Below are positions 22,038 through 27,009 of a stretch of 27,009 bases of DNA, piece by piece (position 1 is the first letter of the stretch; every line of letters begins with the position of its first letter). The notes below the pieces were generated by a model. The model was not told the origin of the DNA, did no database searches, and saw only the letters and a list, made by a program, of their open reading frames with translations. The position numbers and the translations under genes were made by a program. Origin of the DNA: a virus; IMG/VR virus record IMGVR_UViG_3300042484_000725, positions 1 through 27,009 of that record. One strand, 5' to 3'.

Positions 22038-22312
22038 ACAACAAACTAAGCGCAAAGCAAAGACTACACATAGGGAAAGTTAAGTTATTGCCGTGCTCAG
22101 TATGCGATCAGCCAGGCATTTCGGATGCTCACCATATTGAGCAAAAATTACAGTATTGCGTGATCGCCTTATGCCGTGATTGTCACAATAGCTGGCACGG
22201 AACTAAGGCTATATGGCGCATCAAAAAAATGGATGAACTAGCAGCCCTTGACGTTACCATTCGCAGATTGACGCAGGAAATGCCCCTAGAAGGCTATTCT
22301 GAGCCGTTTTGA
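22034..22312 (+). CDS. Ref-like recombination enhancement nuclease (HNH/zinc)
   Basis: The longest frame starts at 21950, but that overlaps the upstream gene by 88 bases. I choose TTG at 22034 in a TTGA overlap, which gives a typical family N-terminus (NNKLSAKQRLHIGKVKLLPC). The 92-residue protein has zinc and HNH-like residues: C21 and C24 (CSVCDQPG), H33-H34 (DAHHIEQ), C47 and C50 (CRDCHNSWHG) with H51 and H55. The match is to the nuclease domain of phage P1 Ref, a RecA-dependent nuclease. A role with the annealing protein and RusA is likely. Direct repeat GAGCCGTTTT spans the stop. Confidence 0.8.
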   Translation: MNNKLSAKQRLHIGKVKLLPCSVCDQPGISDAHHIEQKLQYCVIALCRDCHNSWHGTKAIWRIKKMDELAALDVTIRRLTQEMPLEGYSEPF

Positions 22313-22320
22313 GCCGTTTT
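22301..22320. repeat. Tandem 10-bp repeat over the Ref-like stop codon
   Basis: GAGCCGTTTT occurs twice in tandem (22301-22310 and 22311-22320); the first copy encodes the final residues and most of the stop context of the Ref-like gene. Gain or loss of a unit would alter only the sequence after the stop. Confidence 0.7.
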
Positions 22321-22353
22321 TTGGGGCTTGTCCATACCAACTATGCCAGACGT

Positions 22354-22375
22354 AAAAAAACCCTCCGTAGAGGGC
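22354..22375 (-). terminator. Intrinsic terminator between convergent blocks
   Basis: On the minus strand GCCCTC TACG GAGGG is followed by seven T residues (plus: AAAAAAA at 22354-22360, then CCCTC CGTA GAGGG to 22374). It ends the leftward small-gene cluster. The same hairpin followed by CTTTGG could also slow rightward transcription from the Ref-like gene. Confidence 0.78.
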
Positions 22376-22433
22376 TTTGGGGTTTATCGTTTTCCTGAGA
22401 GTATTCGTAGAACTAGAGCCAGACAAGCATAGA

Positions 22434-22631
22434 TCATAAAACGGCTAATGCTTTTCTAGTTTCTTTGATTTGCTCTTGAATAAATGATGCCCAATTTTGC
22501 GCTTCAAATTCATCAATTATCCAAATTGCATCAATTTTTAGATCGCTTTCAGTTTCACTAGCGGCCTCCCAATCCCCATGATCGCCTAAATTACACAATA
22601 ACCCGTCAGGGCTTAAAGCAAAATATATCAT
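22434..22631 (-). CDS. Small acidic protein, 65 aa
   Basis: A longer frame begins at 22643, but the ATG at 22631 overlaps the upstream stop (ATGA) and has GGGGGTCAGA before it, so I use it. The 65-residue product reads MIYFALSPDGLLCNLGDHGD, then WEAASETESDLKIDAIWIID and EFEAQNWASFIQEQIKETRK. It is acidic with a beta-rich first half and one C-terminal helix. It is the last gene of the leftward small-protein cluster, just before the terminator. No family was recognised. Confidence 0.58.
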   Translation of the reverse strand: MIYFALSPDGLLCNLGDHGDWEAASETESDLKIDAIWIIDEFEAQNWASFIQEQIKETRKALAVL

Positions 22632-22798
22632 TCTGACCCCCATAATTTAATTGCAGCTTGTTTGCACTGGTTTACTTGTTTTTTGGTTAACCCGTGGGCT
22701 ATTTGTTCCGCTAATTCAGCAGCTTGTTGCGCTTTTTGGTCATTAGGTGCAGTTAAAGCAAGAACCAGGCATTGTGTGAGTGCTTCAATTTGTGTCAT
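22628..22798 (-). CDS. Small helical protein, 56 aa
   Basis: The longest frame starts at 22846, but the ATG at 22798 has AAGGGGCTAAAA directly before it, the same site as the gene at 24637. The 56-residue product (MTQIEALTQCLVLALTAPND, then QKAQQAAELAEQIAHGLTKK) is a two- or three-helix bundle. The pattern A-LTTAL-LA-TAP followed by KAQQA-ELAEQIA is one I recognise in short proteins of unrelated phages and plasmids. Function is unknown. Its stop overlaps the next gene. Confidence 0.65.
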   Translation of the reverse strand: MTQIEALTQCLVLALTAPNDQKAQQAAELAEQIAHGLTKKQVNQCKQAAIKLWGSE

Positions 22799-22808
22799 TT
22801 TTAGCCCC

Positions 22809-23141
22809 TTAGAATTGACGATAAACGATTGAACTATCTGTCTCACCTATCAAAGCCCCTTGATCTGCTAAAAAATCAAGCACTTGCGCTTTTTGCTCAT
22901 CCTCACTCTGATTTTTATCTAATTCAATAGAACTATCATAATCCGCTGCAATAGTTTGCCAGTCTGACTCAGCAAAATCACAGCAAAGGCCAATGACGTC
23001 TAATTCTGAGTCCTCACCGCATGAGTTATCTATTTCCTCTATATGGTCAAAAAGAACCCGTAAACCTTGATAAGAAAAGTTATCGGGTCTAATTTTGTGG
23101 AAATAGTCGCAGAATTCTGAAAAGTAAACAGTTGTTTTCAT
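22809..23141 (-). CDS. Conserved acidic mobile-element protein, 110 aa
   Basis: A 110-residue very acidic protein: MKTTVYFSEFCDYFHKIRPD, then NFSYQGLRVLFDHIEEIDNS, ELDVIGLCCDFAESDWQTIA and a Gln/Asp/Glu-rich end. The combination FSY-GL--LFDY-EE followed by ELDVIALCC-F is widespread in plasmids and phages but lacks a known function. Its high net negative charge, position next to an antirestriction candidate, and spread across mobile elements suggest an anti-defence or DNA-mimic role; this is inference. It is preceded by the double-hairpin leader (23166-23209). Confidence 0.68.
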   Translation of the reverse strand: MKTTVYFSEFCDYFHKIRPDNFSYQGLRVLFDHIEEIDNSCGEDSELDVIGLCCDFAESDWQTIAADYDSSIELDKNQSEDEQKAQVLDFLADQGALIGETDSSIVYRQF

Positions 23142-23148
23142 ATTGAAC

Positions 23149-23220
23149 CTTAAAAAATATTGAACCCTAGGGAAACACCTAGGCCAATAACCCCCAATTA
23201 GAGGGTTATCAGTCTAAGCA
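23149..23220 (-). promoter_or_regulatory. Double-hairpin leader, copy C
   Basis: Reading leftward from 23220: TTAGACTG just after the upstream stop, hairpin 1 with nine pairs (23187-23195 with 23201-23209, loop AATTA on plus), then hairpin 2 CCTAGG / CCTAGG (23166-23171 with 23178-23183), a T-rich stretch and AAGG-TTCA before the ATG at 23141. The only mismatch is C-A on plus, hence G-U on the transcribed strand. It aligns with copies at 23650-23695 and 24141-24204. Confidence 0.65.
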
Positions 23221-23406
23221 TTAGGCGGCTAATCGTCTGTCTATTTCAACAATGGCACGATCTAGGCCGTTTTGACCTTGAAACCCGATAACAGCGCATC
23301 GTGTGGAATGGGTCAGGCCGTTTTTGTAAACCTCAAAACCCTTAGAGCCTAGGTTTAAAACCCAAAATTGGCCTTTTTCGTATGCAATATCTGATTCTTT
23401 ATACAT
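23221..23406 (-). CDS. Small conserved protein, 61 aa
   Basis: The longest frame starts at 23577, but that would overlap the upstream gene fully. I choose the ATG at 23406, preceded by AAAGGCTCACT. The 61-residue product begins MYKESDIAYEKGQFWVLNLG and continues SKGFEVYKNGLTHSTRCAVI, ending in a helix (GLDRAIVEIDRRLAA). The pattern Y-----G-WV-----FEVY--G-THS-R-A-IG followed by a helix is familiar from plasmid and phage small proteins. Beta-beta-helix folds of this size often bind nucleic acid, but the function is unknown. Confidence 0.66.
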   Translation of the reverse strand: MYKESDIAYEKGQFWVLNLGSKGFEVYKNGLTHSTRCAVIGFQGQNGLDRAIVEIDRRLAA

Positions 23407-23416
23407 AGTGAGCCTT

Positions 23417-23626
23417 TTAACTGTTTTGTAAACCATTAACAACAAAGTATTCGACATCATAGGCCGAGGGTAAGTGGCCTGAAATTGGCAAATTGTCAGC
23501 CCCGTAAACCATCCAGCCTTTAAGAGTACTTTTGAGGGTAAATTGTTTGCCGCTGGGTGCAACAATGATGCAACCATCTGCTACATGGCCTCGCATAGAG
23601 TGAAAATTGTTTGATGATGTTTGCAT
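23417..23626 (-). CDS. Small beta-rich protein, 69 aa
   Basis: A 69-residue protein, MQTSSNNFHSMRGHVADGCI, then IVAPSGKQFTLKSTLKGWMV and YGADNLPISGHLPSAYDVEY. It predicts several short strands and a C-terminal helix. The start follows AGGCGTTCA, the cluster's peculiar ribosome-site-like element, and a double-hairpin leader (copy B). Its stop lies just before the AAAGG of the next gene. No family was recognised; the general shape resembles the following gene. Confidence 0.6.
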   Translation of the reverse strand: MQTSSNNFHSMRGHVADGCIIVAPSGKQFTLKSTLKGWMVYGADNLPISGHLPSAYDVEYFVVNGLQNS

Positions 23627-23649
23627 TTGAACGCCTATGAGTTAAAAAT

Positions 23650-23695
23650 TAGATTCTAAGGGTATGAAACCCCTAGGCAATAGGGTAAAACCCTA
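23650..23695 (-). promoter_or_regulatory. Double-hairpin leader, copy B
   Basis: Hairpin 1 is TAGGGT AAA ACCCTA (23681-23695 on plus) and overlaps the upstream TAG stop. Hairpin 2 pairs CTAAGGGT (23656-23663) with ACCCCTAG (23669-23676), eight pairs around ATGAA; the single mismatch A-C on plus becomes G-U leftward. A T-rich stretch and ATAGGCGTTCA lead to the ATG at 23626. Confidence 0.65.
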
Positions 23696-23872
23696 GTTTT
23701 TATCGATTGAGTACATTGTGTGCCCGATTGTGATAACCATAGAACCCGATTCTATTAAAGTATCAATCCAGCTTCTATCAATTTTGCACCATTGTGCGCT
23801 ATCAATAGGCAATGATTTAATGGTTTGCCATCCGTGATTATCGGTTTTTTGATGTAATGAAATAGTTATCAT
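23693..23872 (-). CDS. Small protein, 59 aa
   Basis: An ATG at 23872, preceded by AAGGGGCTAAC, opens a 59-residue frame: MITISLHQKTDNHGWQTIKS, then LPIDSAQWCKIDRSWIDTLI and ESGSMVITIGHTMYSIDKN. Mixed strands and one helix (WCKIDRSWIDTLIESG), no charge bias. The ribosome site is the same type as used at 22798 and 24637, which supports the gene. Its TAG stop forms part of hairpin 1 of leader B, so translation could affect that fold. No family was recognised. Confidence 0.6.
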   Translation of the reverse strand: MITISLHQKTDNHGWQTIKSLPIDSAQWCKIDRSWIDTLIESGSMVITIGHTMYSIDKN

Positions 23873-23881
23873 GTTAGCCCC

Positions 23882-24127
23882 TTAAACCTTGTTAGCCCAC
23901 TGTAAACCCGCATCAGTGGCATGGTAGGTGTTTGCGTCAACATCATGAGTCAAAAACCCGTGACGTTCTAACGTGCTCATTATTTGCTGGAATTGATTTA
24001 ATGTTGCCCCGTGAGACATGAGAGCACTATAAATAACGCCACTGGGTGCACCAATAGAGTCTATGTTTGCAGCTTCAATTATTCCCTTGCCTATTGATTG
24101 CAAGGCTAAAATTTGCTGTTTTGTCAT
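23882..24127 (-). CDS. Small winged-helix-like protein, 81 aa
   Basis: An 81-residue protein: MTKQQILALQSIGKGIIEAA, then GAPSGVIYSALMSHGATLNQ, FQQIMSTLERHGFLTHDVDA and NTYHATDAGLQWANKV. Helix-helix-helix followed by a short strand pair (FLTHDVDANTYHAT) matches a winged helix of the MarR/ArsR type without metal residues. It may bind DNA and control the cluster; this is inferred from the fold. It is preceded by double-hairpin leader A, which contains a terminator-like stem, so its expression is probably regulated. Confidence 0.62.
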   Translation of the reverse strand: MTKQQILALQSIGKGIIEAANIDSIGAPSGVIYSALMSHGATLNQFQQIMSTLERHGFLTHDVDANTYHATDAGLQWANKV

Positions 24128-24140
24128 TGTGAACGCCTAT

Positions 24141-24204
24141 AAAAAAGTTGAAAAAACCCCAGTGAGACACTAGGCCATAAACCCCTAAAAAAGGGGCTTA
24201 CAGT
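24141..24204 (-). promoter_or_regulatory. Double-hairpin leader, copy A
   Basis: Leftward: TTAGACTG, hairpin 1 (24179-24186 with 24192-24199, loop AAAAA on plus), then hairpin 2 (24158-24164 with 24168-24174, loop AGA) directly followed by a run of six T. Both mismatches are A-C or C-A on plus and G-U on the transcribed strand. A second T-rich stretch and ATAGGCGTTCA precede the ATG at 24127. Layout matches copies B and C. Confidence 0.68.
24151..24174 (-). terminator. Terminator-like hairpin 2 of leader A
   Basis: CCTAGTG TCT CACTGGG, then G and six T residues on the minus strand, a standard intrinsic terminator shape. It sits between the ArdC-N-like gene and the next gene of the same cluster, so it may reduce read-through or act as an attenuator. 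Confidence 0.65.
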
Positions 24205-24208
24205 CTAA

Positions 24209-24514
24209 TTACTGAATTGGGTCAGTTTGTGAAATGTGAAATACAGTTGAACGCCTACAAAGCATGAAACTGTTTTCGCTGGTTTTGTCCTTTGCGGGTA
24301 TCCATGTAACAACTTTCACGCCCTTTTCACCCTTGCGAACTTGTCTATTCAGGGCTAACCATGCGTTATAGGTGAACACGTTTTCACGGGGAATAATGTC
24401 ATTGGCTGCAATTCCCTTATCTGCAAACCCTTGCAAAATTGCCTGGTAATTGGCTAACGAATCCCCGTTTTTAGCCCTGTTGAGTGATTCTAACGATTGT
24501 GTGATCTTATCCAT
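24209..24514 (-). CDS. Mini antirestriction protein: ArdC N-terminal-like domain only
   Basis: A 101-residue protein. Its second half, VFTYNAWLALNRQVRKGEKG, VKVVTWIPAKDK and STVFHISQTDPIQ, matches the conserved end of the ArdC N-terminal (ssDNA-binding) domain of antirestriction proteins and TraC-like primases: the W--L-RQVRKGEKG-KV pattern and VFHISQT are characteristic. The metallopeptidase domain that normally follows is absent, and the stop is followed by a leader hairpin, with no peptidase remnant. It may protect incoming DNA by coating single strands. The ATG at 24514 follows AAAGGGCGTTACATC. Confidence 0.7.
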   Translation of the reverse strand: MDKITQSLESLNRAKNGDSLANYQAILQGFADKGIAANDIIPRENVFTYNAWLALNRQVRKGEKGVKVVTWIPAKDKTSENSFMLCRRSTVFHISQTDPIQ

Positions 24515-24541
24515 GATGTAACGCCCTTTAAAAAATGTTAA

Positions 24542-24637
24542 CTATTTAACTAAAATATCAAAATAATCAAGTAAACCTATGCAAAGCATAAGACCGATTG
24601 CAATGGCAGCGGCATAGTCTAAAAATTGGTCATTCAT
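24542..24637 (-). CDS. Tiny single-span membrane protein, 31 aa
   Basis: The longer frame to 24754 is unlikely because it overlaps the upstream gene. The ATG at 24637 has TAAGGGGCTAAAA before it, identical in type to 22798. The product, MNDQFLDYAAAIAIGLMLCI, then GLLDYFDILVK, is one transmembrane helix with short acidic ends. Such proteins in early phage clusters can alter host membranes or block superinfection, but nothing specific is visible. Confidence 0.58.
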   Translation of the reverse strand: MNDQFLDYAAAIAIGLMLCIGLLDYFDILVK

Positions 24638-24647
24638 TTTTAGCCCC

Positions 24648-24830
24648 TTAAAGTGAGGGTGAATCGGTGCAAATACAAACGAACTGTTCGAATTTTGGTG
24701 CACCAAATAATGATTCCACAATGACGTTGCGGCCCGTGTGTGTGTAGCTAACAATTTTCATTGTTTTGCCATGTACTGAAATGTATTGGCCAATTTTGTA
24801 TTGACCTTTTGGGATAAATGCAAATTTCAT
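24648..24830 (-). CDS. Small beta-barrel-like conserved protein, 60 aa
   Basis: A 60-residue protein: MKFAFIPKGQYKIGQYISVH, then GKTMKIVSYTHTGRNVIVES and LFGAPKFEQFVCICTDSPSL. Alternating hydrophobics with G-Y-IGQYI and GK-MKI--YTHTGRNV predict a five-strand SH3- or OB-like barrel, a pattern I have seen in phage and plasmid small proteins. It is the first gene of the leftward cluster, behind the promoter-operator region at 24899-24927, with TAAGGGCTTTAAT before its ATG. Function is unknown. Confidence 0.62.
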   Translation of the reverse strand: MKFAFIPKGQYKIGQYISVHGKTMKIVSYTHTGRNVIVESLFGAPKFEQFVCICTDSPSL

Positions 24831-24898
24831 ATTAAAGCCCTTAGAGTTGACACTTTCACTTGAAAGTAAAGTAATTATCGGGTCAAAAAAAGAAAAAA

Positions 24899-24927
24899 CT
24901 ATTAGGACAAACCCTAATAAAGTACAA
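24899..24927 (-). promoter_or_regulatory. Candidate leftward promoter with palindromic operator
   Basis: Leftward: TTGTAC (24922-24927), 17-base spacer, TAATAG (24899-24904). The inverted repeat ATTAGG ACAAAC CCTAAT (24901-24918) covers the spacer and -10 box. A rightward -10 (TACAAT, 24923-24928) overlaps the -35 box, so divergent promoters may share one operator. The hexamers are imperfect. Confidence 0.42.
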
Positions 24928-24961
24928 TTATTTTAATTTATTTGTTTTCAGGGTTTAGACA

Positions 24962-25201
24962 ATGGCAAGGCCACCTAAGGTAGATACAGTGCAATTTAGG
25001 CGAAAGCTGGATAACCCTAAGCTGCAGATTCTATTGAGTGCTGGGCAAGGCAATATTAGTCAGGGTTTTGAAAACCTATTGAGCCTTTACCAACATTTGC
25101 ATGGCATCGGATATAGAACAGATAGCCCACTGGAAAGCATAGGGTTAGTAACTAACCTACCCGAAAAGAAAAGGGATAGCCCTAACCATGTCAATCAATA
25201 G
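24962..25201 (+). CDS. Small ribbon-helix-helix-like protein, 79 aa
   Basis: A 79-residue basic protein. The N-terminus MARPPKVDTVQFRRKLDNPK followed by LQILLSAGQGNISQGFENLL and SLYQHLHGIGYR could be a ribbon-helix-helix: a strand with alternating residues (VQFRRKL), helix 1, a Gly turn, and helix 2. The last 25 residues look disordered. It sits alone, divergent from the leftward cluster and next to a shared operator-like palindrome, an arrangement typical of an autoregulating repressor. No family match was confirmed; an uncharacterised plasmid- or phage-type protein is the alternative. Confidence 0.5.
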   Translation: MARPPKVDTVQFRRKLDNPKLQILLSAGQGNISQGFENLLSLYQHLHGIGYRTDSPLESIGLVTNLPEKKRDSPNHVNQ

Positions 25202-25361
25202 GGGACAAGGTAAGGGATAGATAGAGTAGACGGATAGACGGGAATAATTCAAGTACATCAAATTAGGTGCATCCGCTTCTTACGCTTGCATGAAATCTAA
25301 ATAAGAATCATTCGCATTTGGGTGGCCTGTATAGAAGCACAGTACTGTAAGGATAACCATG

Positions 25362-25417
25362 AGGGTAAACCCTATAAGGGTAAGTACGTAGGTAGAAACC
25401 CTTAGGTAAAAACCCTA
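25362..25417. repeat. Cluster of AGGGT/ACCCT repeats
   Basis: Five pentamers in 56 bases: AGGGT (25362) with ACCCT (25369) forming a tight inverted repeat, TAAGGGT (25375) pairing with ACCCTTA (25398), and ACCCTA (25412). The same pentamers form the operator-like palindromes elsewhere in the window. Confidence 0.6.
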
Positions 25418-25434
25418 TGCTGTATGGAAACACA

Positions 25435-25449
25435 GGGGGGGGGAGGGGG
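25435..25449 (+). repeat. G9-A-G5 run
   Basis: Nine G residues, one A and five G residues in a moderately AT-rich genome. The run may form a G-quadruplex, although only two long runs are present. Homopolymers of this length are prone to length errors in sequencing, so the exact count should be treated with care. Confidence 0.8.
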
Positions 25450-25522
25450 TAGCGTCTGTGTGTAGATATTTGTGGAGCCACCATCCCTCAGAAAAAGCTA
25501 AATTCAACTCCAAGGAGAACTA

Positions 25523-25891
25523 ATGGAACAATTGAAAAGAGGAAGAGGAAGACCAAAGGGAAGCGTCAAGATGACCATACAAAGGTTTGCTGACAATCCA
25601 CCCCTTGTACTACCTAAGACAGACCATCAACGTCTCAAGGAGCTTAAAGAGCTGATGATTAGGAGTGGAGGTAAGGACGTGGCTCAGAAGGTTATTGAGA
25701 TAGCCCTTAATGATGAGCATCCACATCAATTGGTAGCCCTGAAGATGTGTCTTGATAGGACTCTTCCTGTTTCTTTGTTTGAAAAGGACAAGAGTCAGAG
25801 AAGTGCCGTAACCATCAATATCACTGGTTTGGGACAAGAACCGATTATTGTTGATGAACAACCTGAAGACGTAGAGGCTAAATATGGCTGA
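25523..25891 (+). CDS. terS: Putative small terminase subunit
   Basis: A 122-residue protein. It begins with an AT-hook-like basic motif (KRGRGRPKGSVK, residues 5-16), then helices (HQRLKELKELMIRSGGKDVA, then KVIEIALNDEHPHQLVALKM) and a beta-rich acidic end. A DNA-binding basic N-terminus plus an oligomerising helical core fits small terminase subunits, and it lies directly before and overlaps the large subunit gene by eight bases. It would recognise phage DNA for packaging, possibly in the non-coding region upstream. Family assignment rests on position and composition. It has a strong AAGGAGAAC site. Confidence 0.68.
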   Translation: MEQLKRGRGRPKGSVKMTIQRFADNPPLVLPKTDHQRLKELKELMIRSGGKDVAQKVIEIALNDEHPHQLVALKMCLDRTLPVSLFEKDKSQRSAVTINITGLGQEPIIVDEQPEDVEAKYG

Positions 25892-27009
25892 TCTCAACTT
25901 CTCTCTACTTCCTTGGCAACAAGAGGTATTTAAGGATTCCACGAGGTTCAAGGTTGTGGCTGCTGGGCGTAGGTGCGGTAAGTCACGTATGGCGGCAGTT
26001 ACCCTTCTGATTGAAGGACTCAAGTGTCCACAAGGCTCTGCGGTTCTTTATGTTAGTCCCACTATGGGGCAATCAAGACAGATTATCTGGGACTTATTGC
26101 TAGACCTTGGTAGAGAGGTTATTCAGAGCAGTCACGTTAACAACCTAGACATTACCCTGATAAACGGGGCTAGGATATACGTTCGTGGTGCGGATAGACC
26201 CGATACCCTTCGTGGTGTCTCGCTGACCTATGCCGTTCTCGATGAGGTTGCTGACATTAAACCCGAAGCATGGGAACAGGTTATCCGAGCAAGTTTGTCT
26301 GATAAACGGGGGAGAGCACTCTTTATCGGCACTCCAAAGGGGAGAAATTGGTTCTACGATACCTTTAAGTTGGGTGAGAGTGAGGATGACCCTGATTGGA
26401 AGAGTTGGCACTTCACCACTGCTGATAACCCCTTGATTGACCAAGCAGAGATAGATTCCGCTAAGAAGACCCTAAGTTCCTTCGCTTTCAAGCAAGAGTT
26501 TATGGCTTCTTTTACGAATGCGGGTTCGGACATCTTCAAGGAAGAGTGGATCAAATACGGGGTAAAGCCTGAACATGGAAGCTATTACATCGCTGTTGAC
26601 CTTGCGGGATTCGAGGAAGTTGCCAAACAAGCCGCCAACGCTAAGAAGCGTCTGGACGAGTCTGCTATCTCAATCGTTAAGGTAACAGACGATGGAAAGT
26701 GGTTTGTTGAGAAGATTGAACACGGGAGATGGGACATCCGAGAGACAGCCTCTAAGATACTGATTGCCATTCGGGACTACCGCCCTTTAAGTGTGGGGAT
26801 AGAGAGGGGGGCACTAAAGAACGCTGTTTTGCCCTATCTTTCGGACTTGATGCGAAAGAACAACACCTATGCTCACATCGTGGATTTGACCCACGGGAAT
26901 AGAAAAAAAGCAGACAGAATCATCTGGGCTTTACAAGGTAGGTTCGAGCATGGCAGAATTGTGTTAAATTCGGAAGAAGATTGGGATGAGTTTGTAGACC
27001 AGTTAATCC
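25884..27009 (+). CDS. terL: Large terminase subunit (partial at right edge)
   Basis: The frame opens at ATG 25884 and runs without a stop to the window end, giving 375 visible residues. ATPase motifs: Walker A AGRRCGKS (27-34), Walker B AVLDE (117-121) with catalytic Glu121, and coupling motif GTPKG (149-153). The RNase H-like nuclease starts near YYIAVDLAG with D239 and continues with VGIERGA (E307). This is the motor that pumps DNA into the capsid and cuts it. The C-terminal part of the nuclease domain is missing. Portal and capsid genes would be expected next, beyond the window. Confidence 0.92.
   Translation, partial: MADLNFSLLPWQQEVFKDSTRFKVVAAGRRCGKSRMAAVTLLIEGLKCPQGSAVLYVSPTMGQSRQIIWDLLLDLGREVIQSSHVNNLDITLINGARIYVRGADRPDTLRGVSLTYAVLDEVADIKPEAWEQVIRASLSDKRGRALFIGTPKGRNWFYDTFKLGESEDDPDWKSWHFTTADNPLIDQAEIDSAKKTLSSFAFKQEFMASFTNAGSDIFKEEWIKYGVKPEHGSYYIAVDLAGFEEVAKQAANAKKRLDESAISIVKVTDDGKWFVEKIEHGRWDIRETASKILIAIRDYRPLSVGIERGALKNAVLPYLSDLMRKNNTYAHIVDLTHGNRKKADRIIWALQGRFEHGRIVLNSEEDWDEFVDQLI

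Larger units (their letters stand above)
25202..25522. other. 320-base non-coding region upstream of the terminase genes
   Basis: No plausible gene is found. Going rightward it holds a purine-rich start, the perfect palindrome ACAGTACTGT (25339-25348), a cluster of AGGGT/ACCCT pentamers in both orientations (25362-25417), and a G run. An AAGGAGAAC ribosome site ends it at 25511-25519. Location directly before the small terminase gene makes it a candidate for the packaging-recognition site, replication origin or late promoter region; the sequence does not decide between these. Confidence 0.5.

Noticed and set aside
25362-25417. CRISPR array or iterons
   Set aside because: Units are only 5-7 bases, in both orientations and unevenly spaced, with no equal spacers; not a CRISPR array, and iteron status cannot be supported.
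1-27009. tRNA genes and integrase
   Set aside because: No cloverleaf with the GTTCRAN-type arm and acceptor stem was seen on either strand, and no tyrosine or serine recombinase motif occurs in the translated frames.

Overview
The window is part of a tailed-phage genome (Caudoviricetes). Genes are densely packed, often with 1-4 base start/stop overlaps, and base composition is moderately AT-rich. Gene content suggests a podovirus: a short adaptor and a nozzle-like protein, one S74-type tail fibre, three large Ala/Gln/Gly-rich putative ejection proteins, and no tape-measure or tail-tube genes. An embedded Rz/Rz1 spanin pair shows that the host is Gram-negative. The mix of small conserved phage families recalls phages of freshwater or environmental Proteobacteria, but the host cannot be fixed from sequence alone. 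I see no integrase, tRNA, CRISPR array, DNA polymerase, primase or helicase. Portal and major capsid genes must lie outside the window.

Layout. (1) 1-15273, all rightward: the end of a head-region small-gene cluster, structural protein, adaptor, nozzle, tail fibre, an inserted HNH endonuclease, small conserved proteins, three putative ejection proteins, a cluster of tiny membrane proteins and a lipoprotein, a holin-like protein, Rz/Rz1, a GH19-type endolysin, a HELLH metallopeptidase and a metallophosphoesterase. (2) 15275-17847, leftward: a recombination module with a Sak3/DUF1071-like annealing protein, a small protein with an SSB-like acidic tail, an HNH endonuclease, a winged-helix protein and small proteins. 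(3) 17971-22312, rightward: a winged-helix protein, a DUF1376 replication-type protein behind a good sigma70-like promoter, a solitary DNA methyltransferase, a RusA resolvase, small early proteins and a Ref-like nuclease, closing at a terminator. (4) 22434-24830, leftward: about ten very small proteins, including a one-domain ArdC-N-like antirestriction candidate, separated by repeated hairpin leaders. (5) 24962-27009, rightward: a ribbon-helix-helix-like protein, a 320-base non-coding region, then the small and large terminase subunits, the latter cut by the window end.

How it works together. Blocks 2-4 look like early, host-takeover and recombination genes. Replication probably uses host enzymes, with the phage supplying annealing, ssDNA-binding, junction-resolving and nuclease functions. 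Block 5 and block 1 together form the late packaging, morphogenesis and lysis block, continuous in a circular or permuted map.

The most unusual content is non-coding. A repeated double-hairpin leader stands in front of three genes of the leftward cluster, with base changes that preserve pairing and mismatches that all become G-U pairs on the transcribed strand. There is also a three-way-junction inverted repeat just downstream of the DUF1376 promoter, a long hairpin inside the recombination operon, and TTAGGG/CCCTAA palindromes in three promoter regions.
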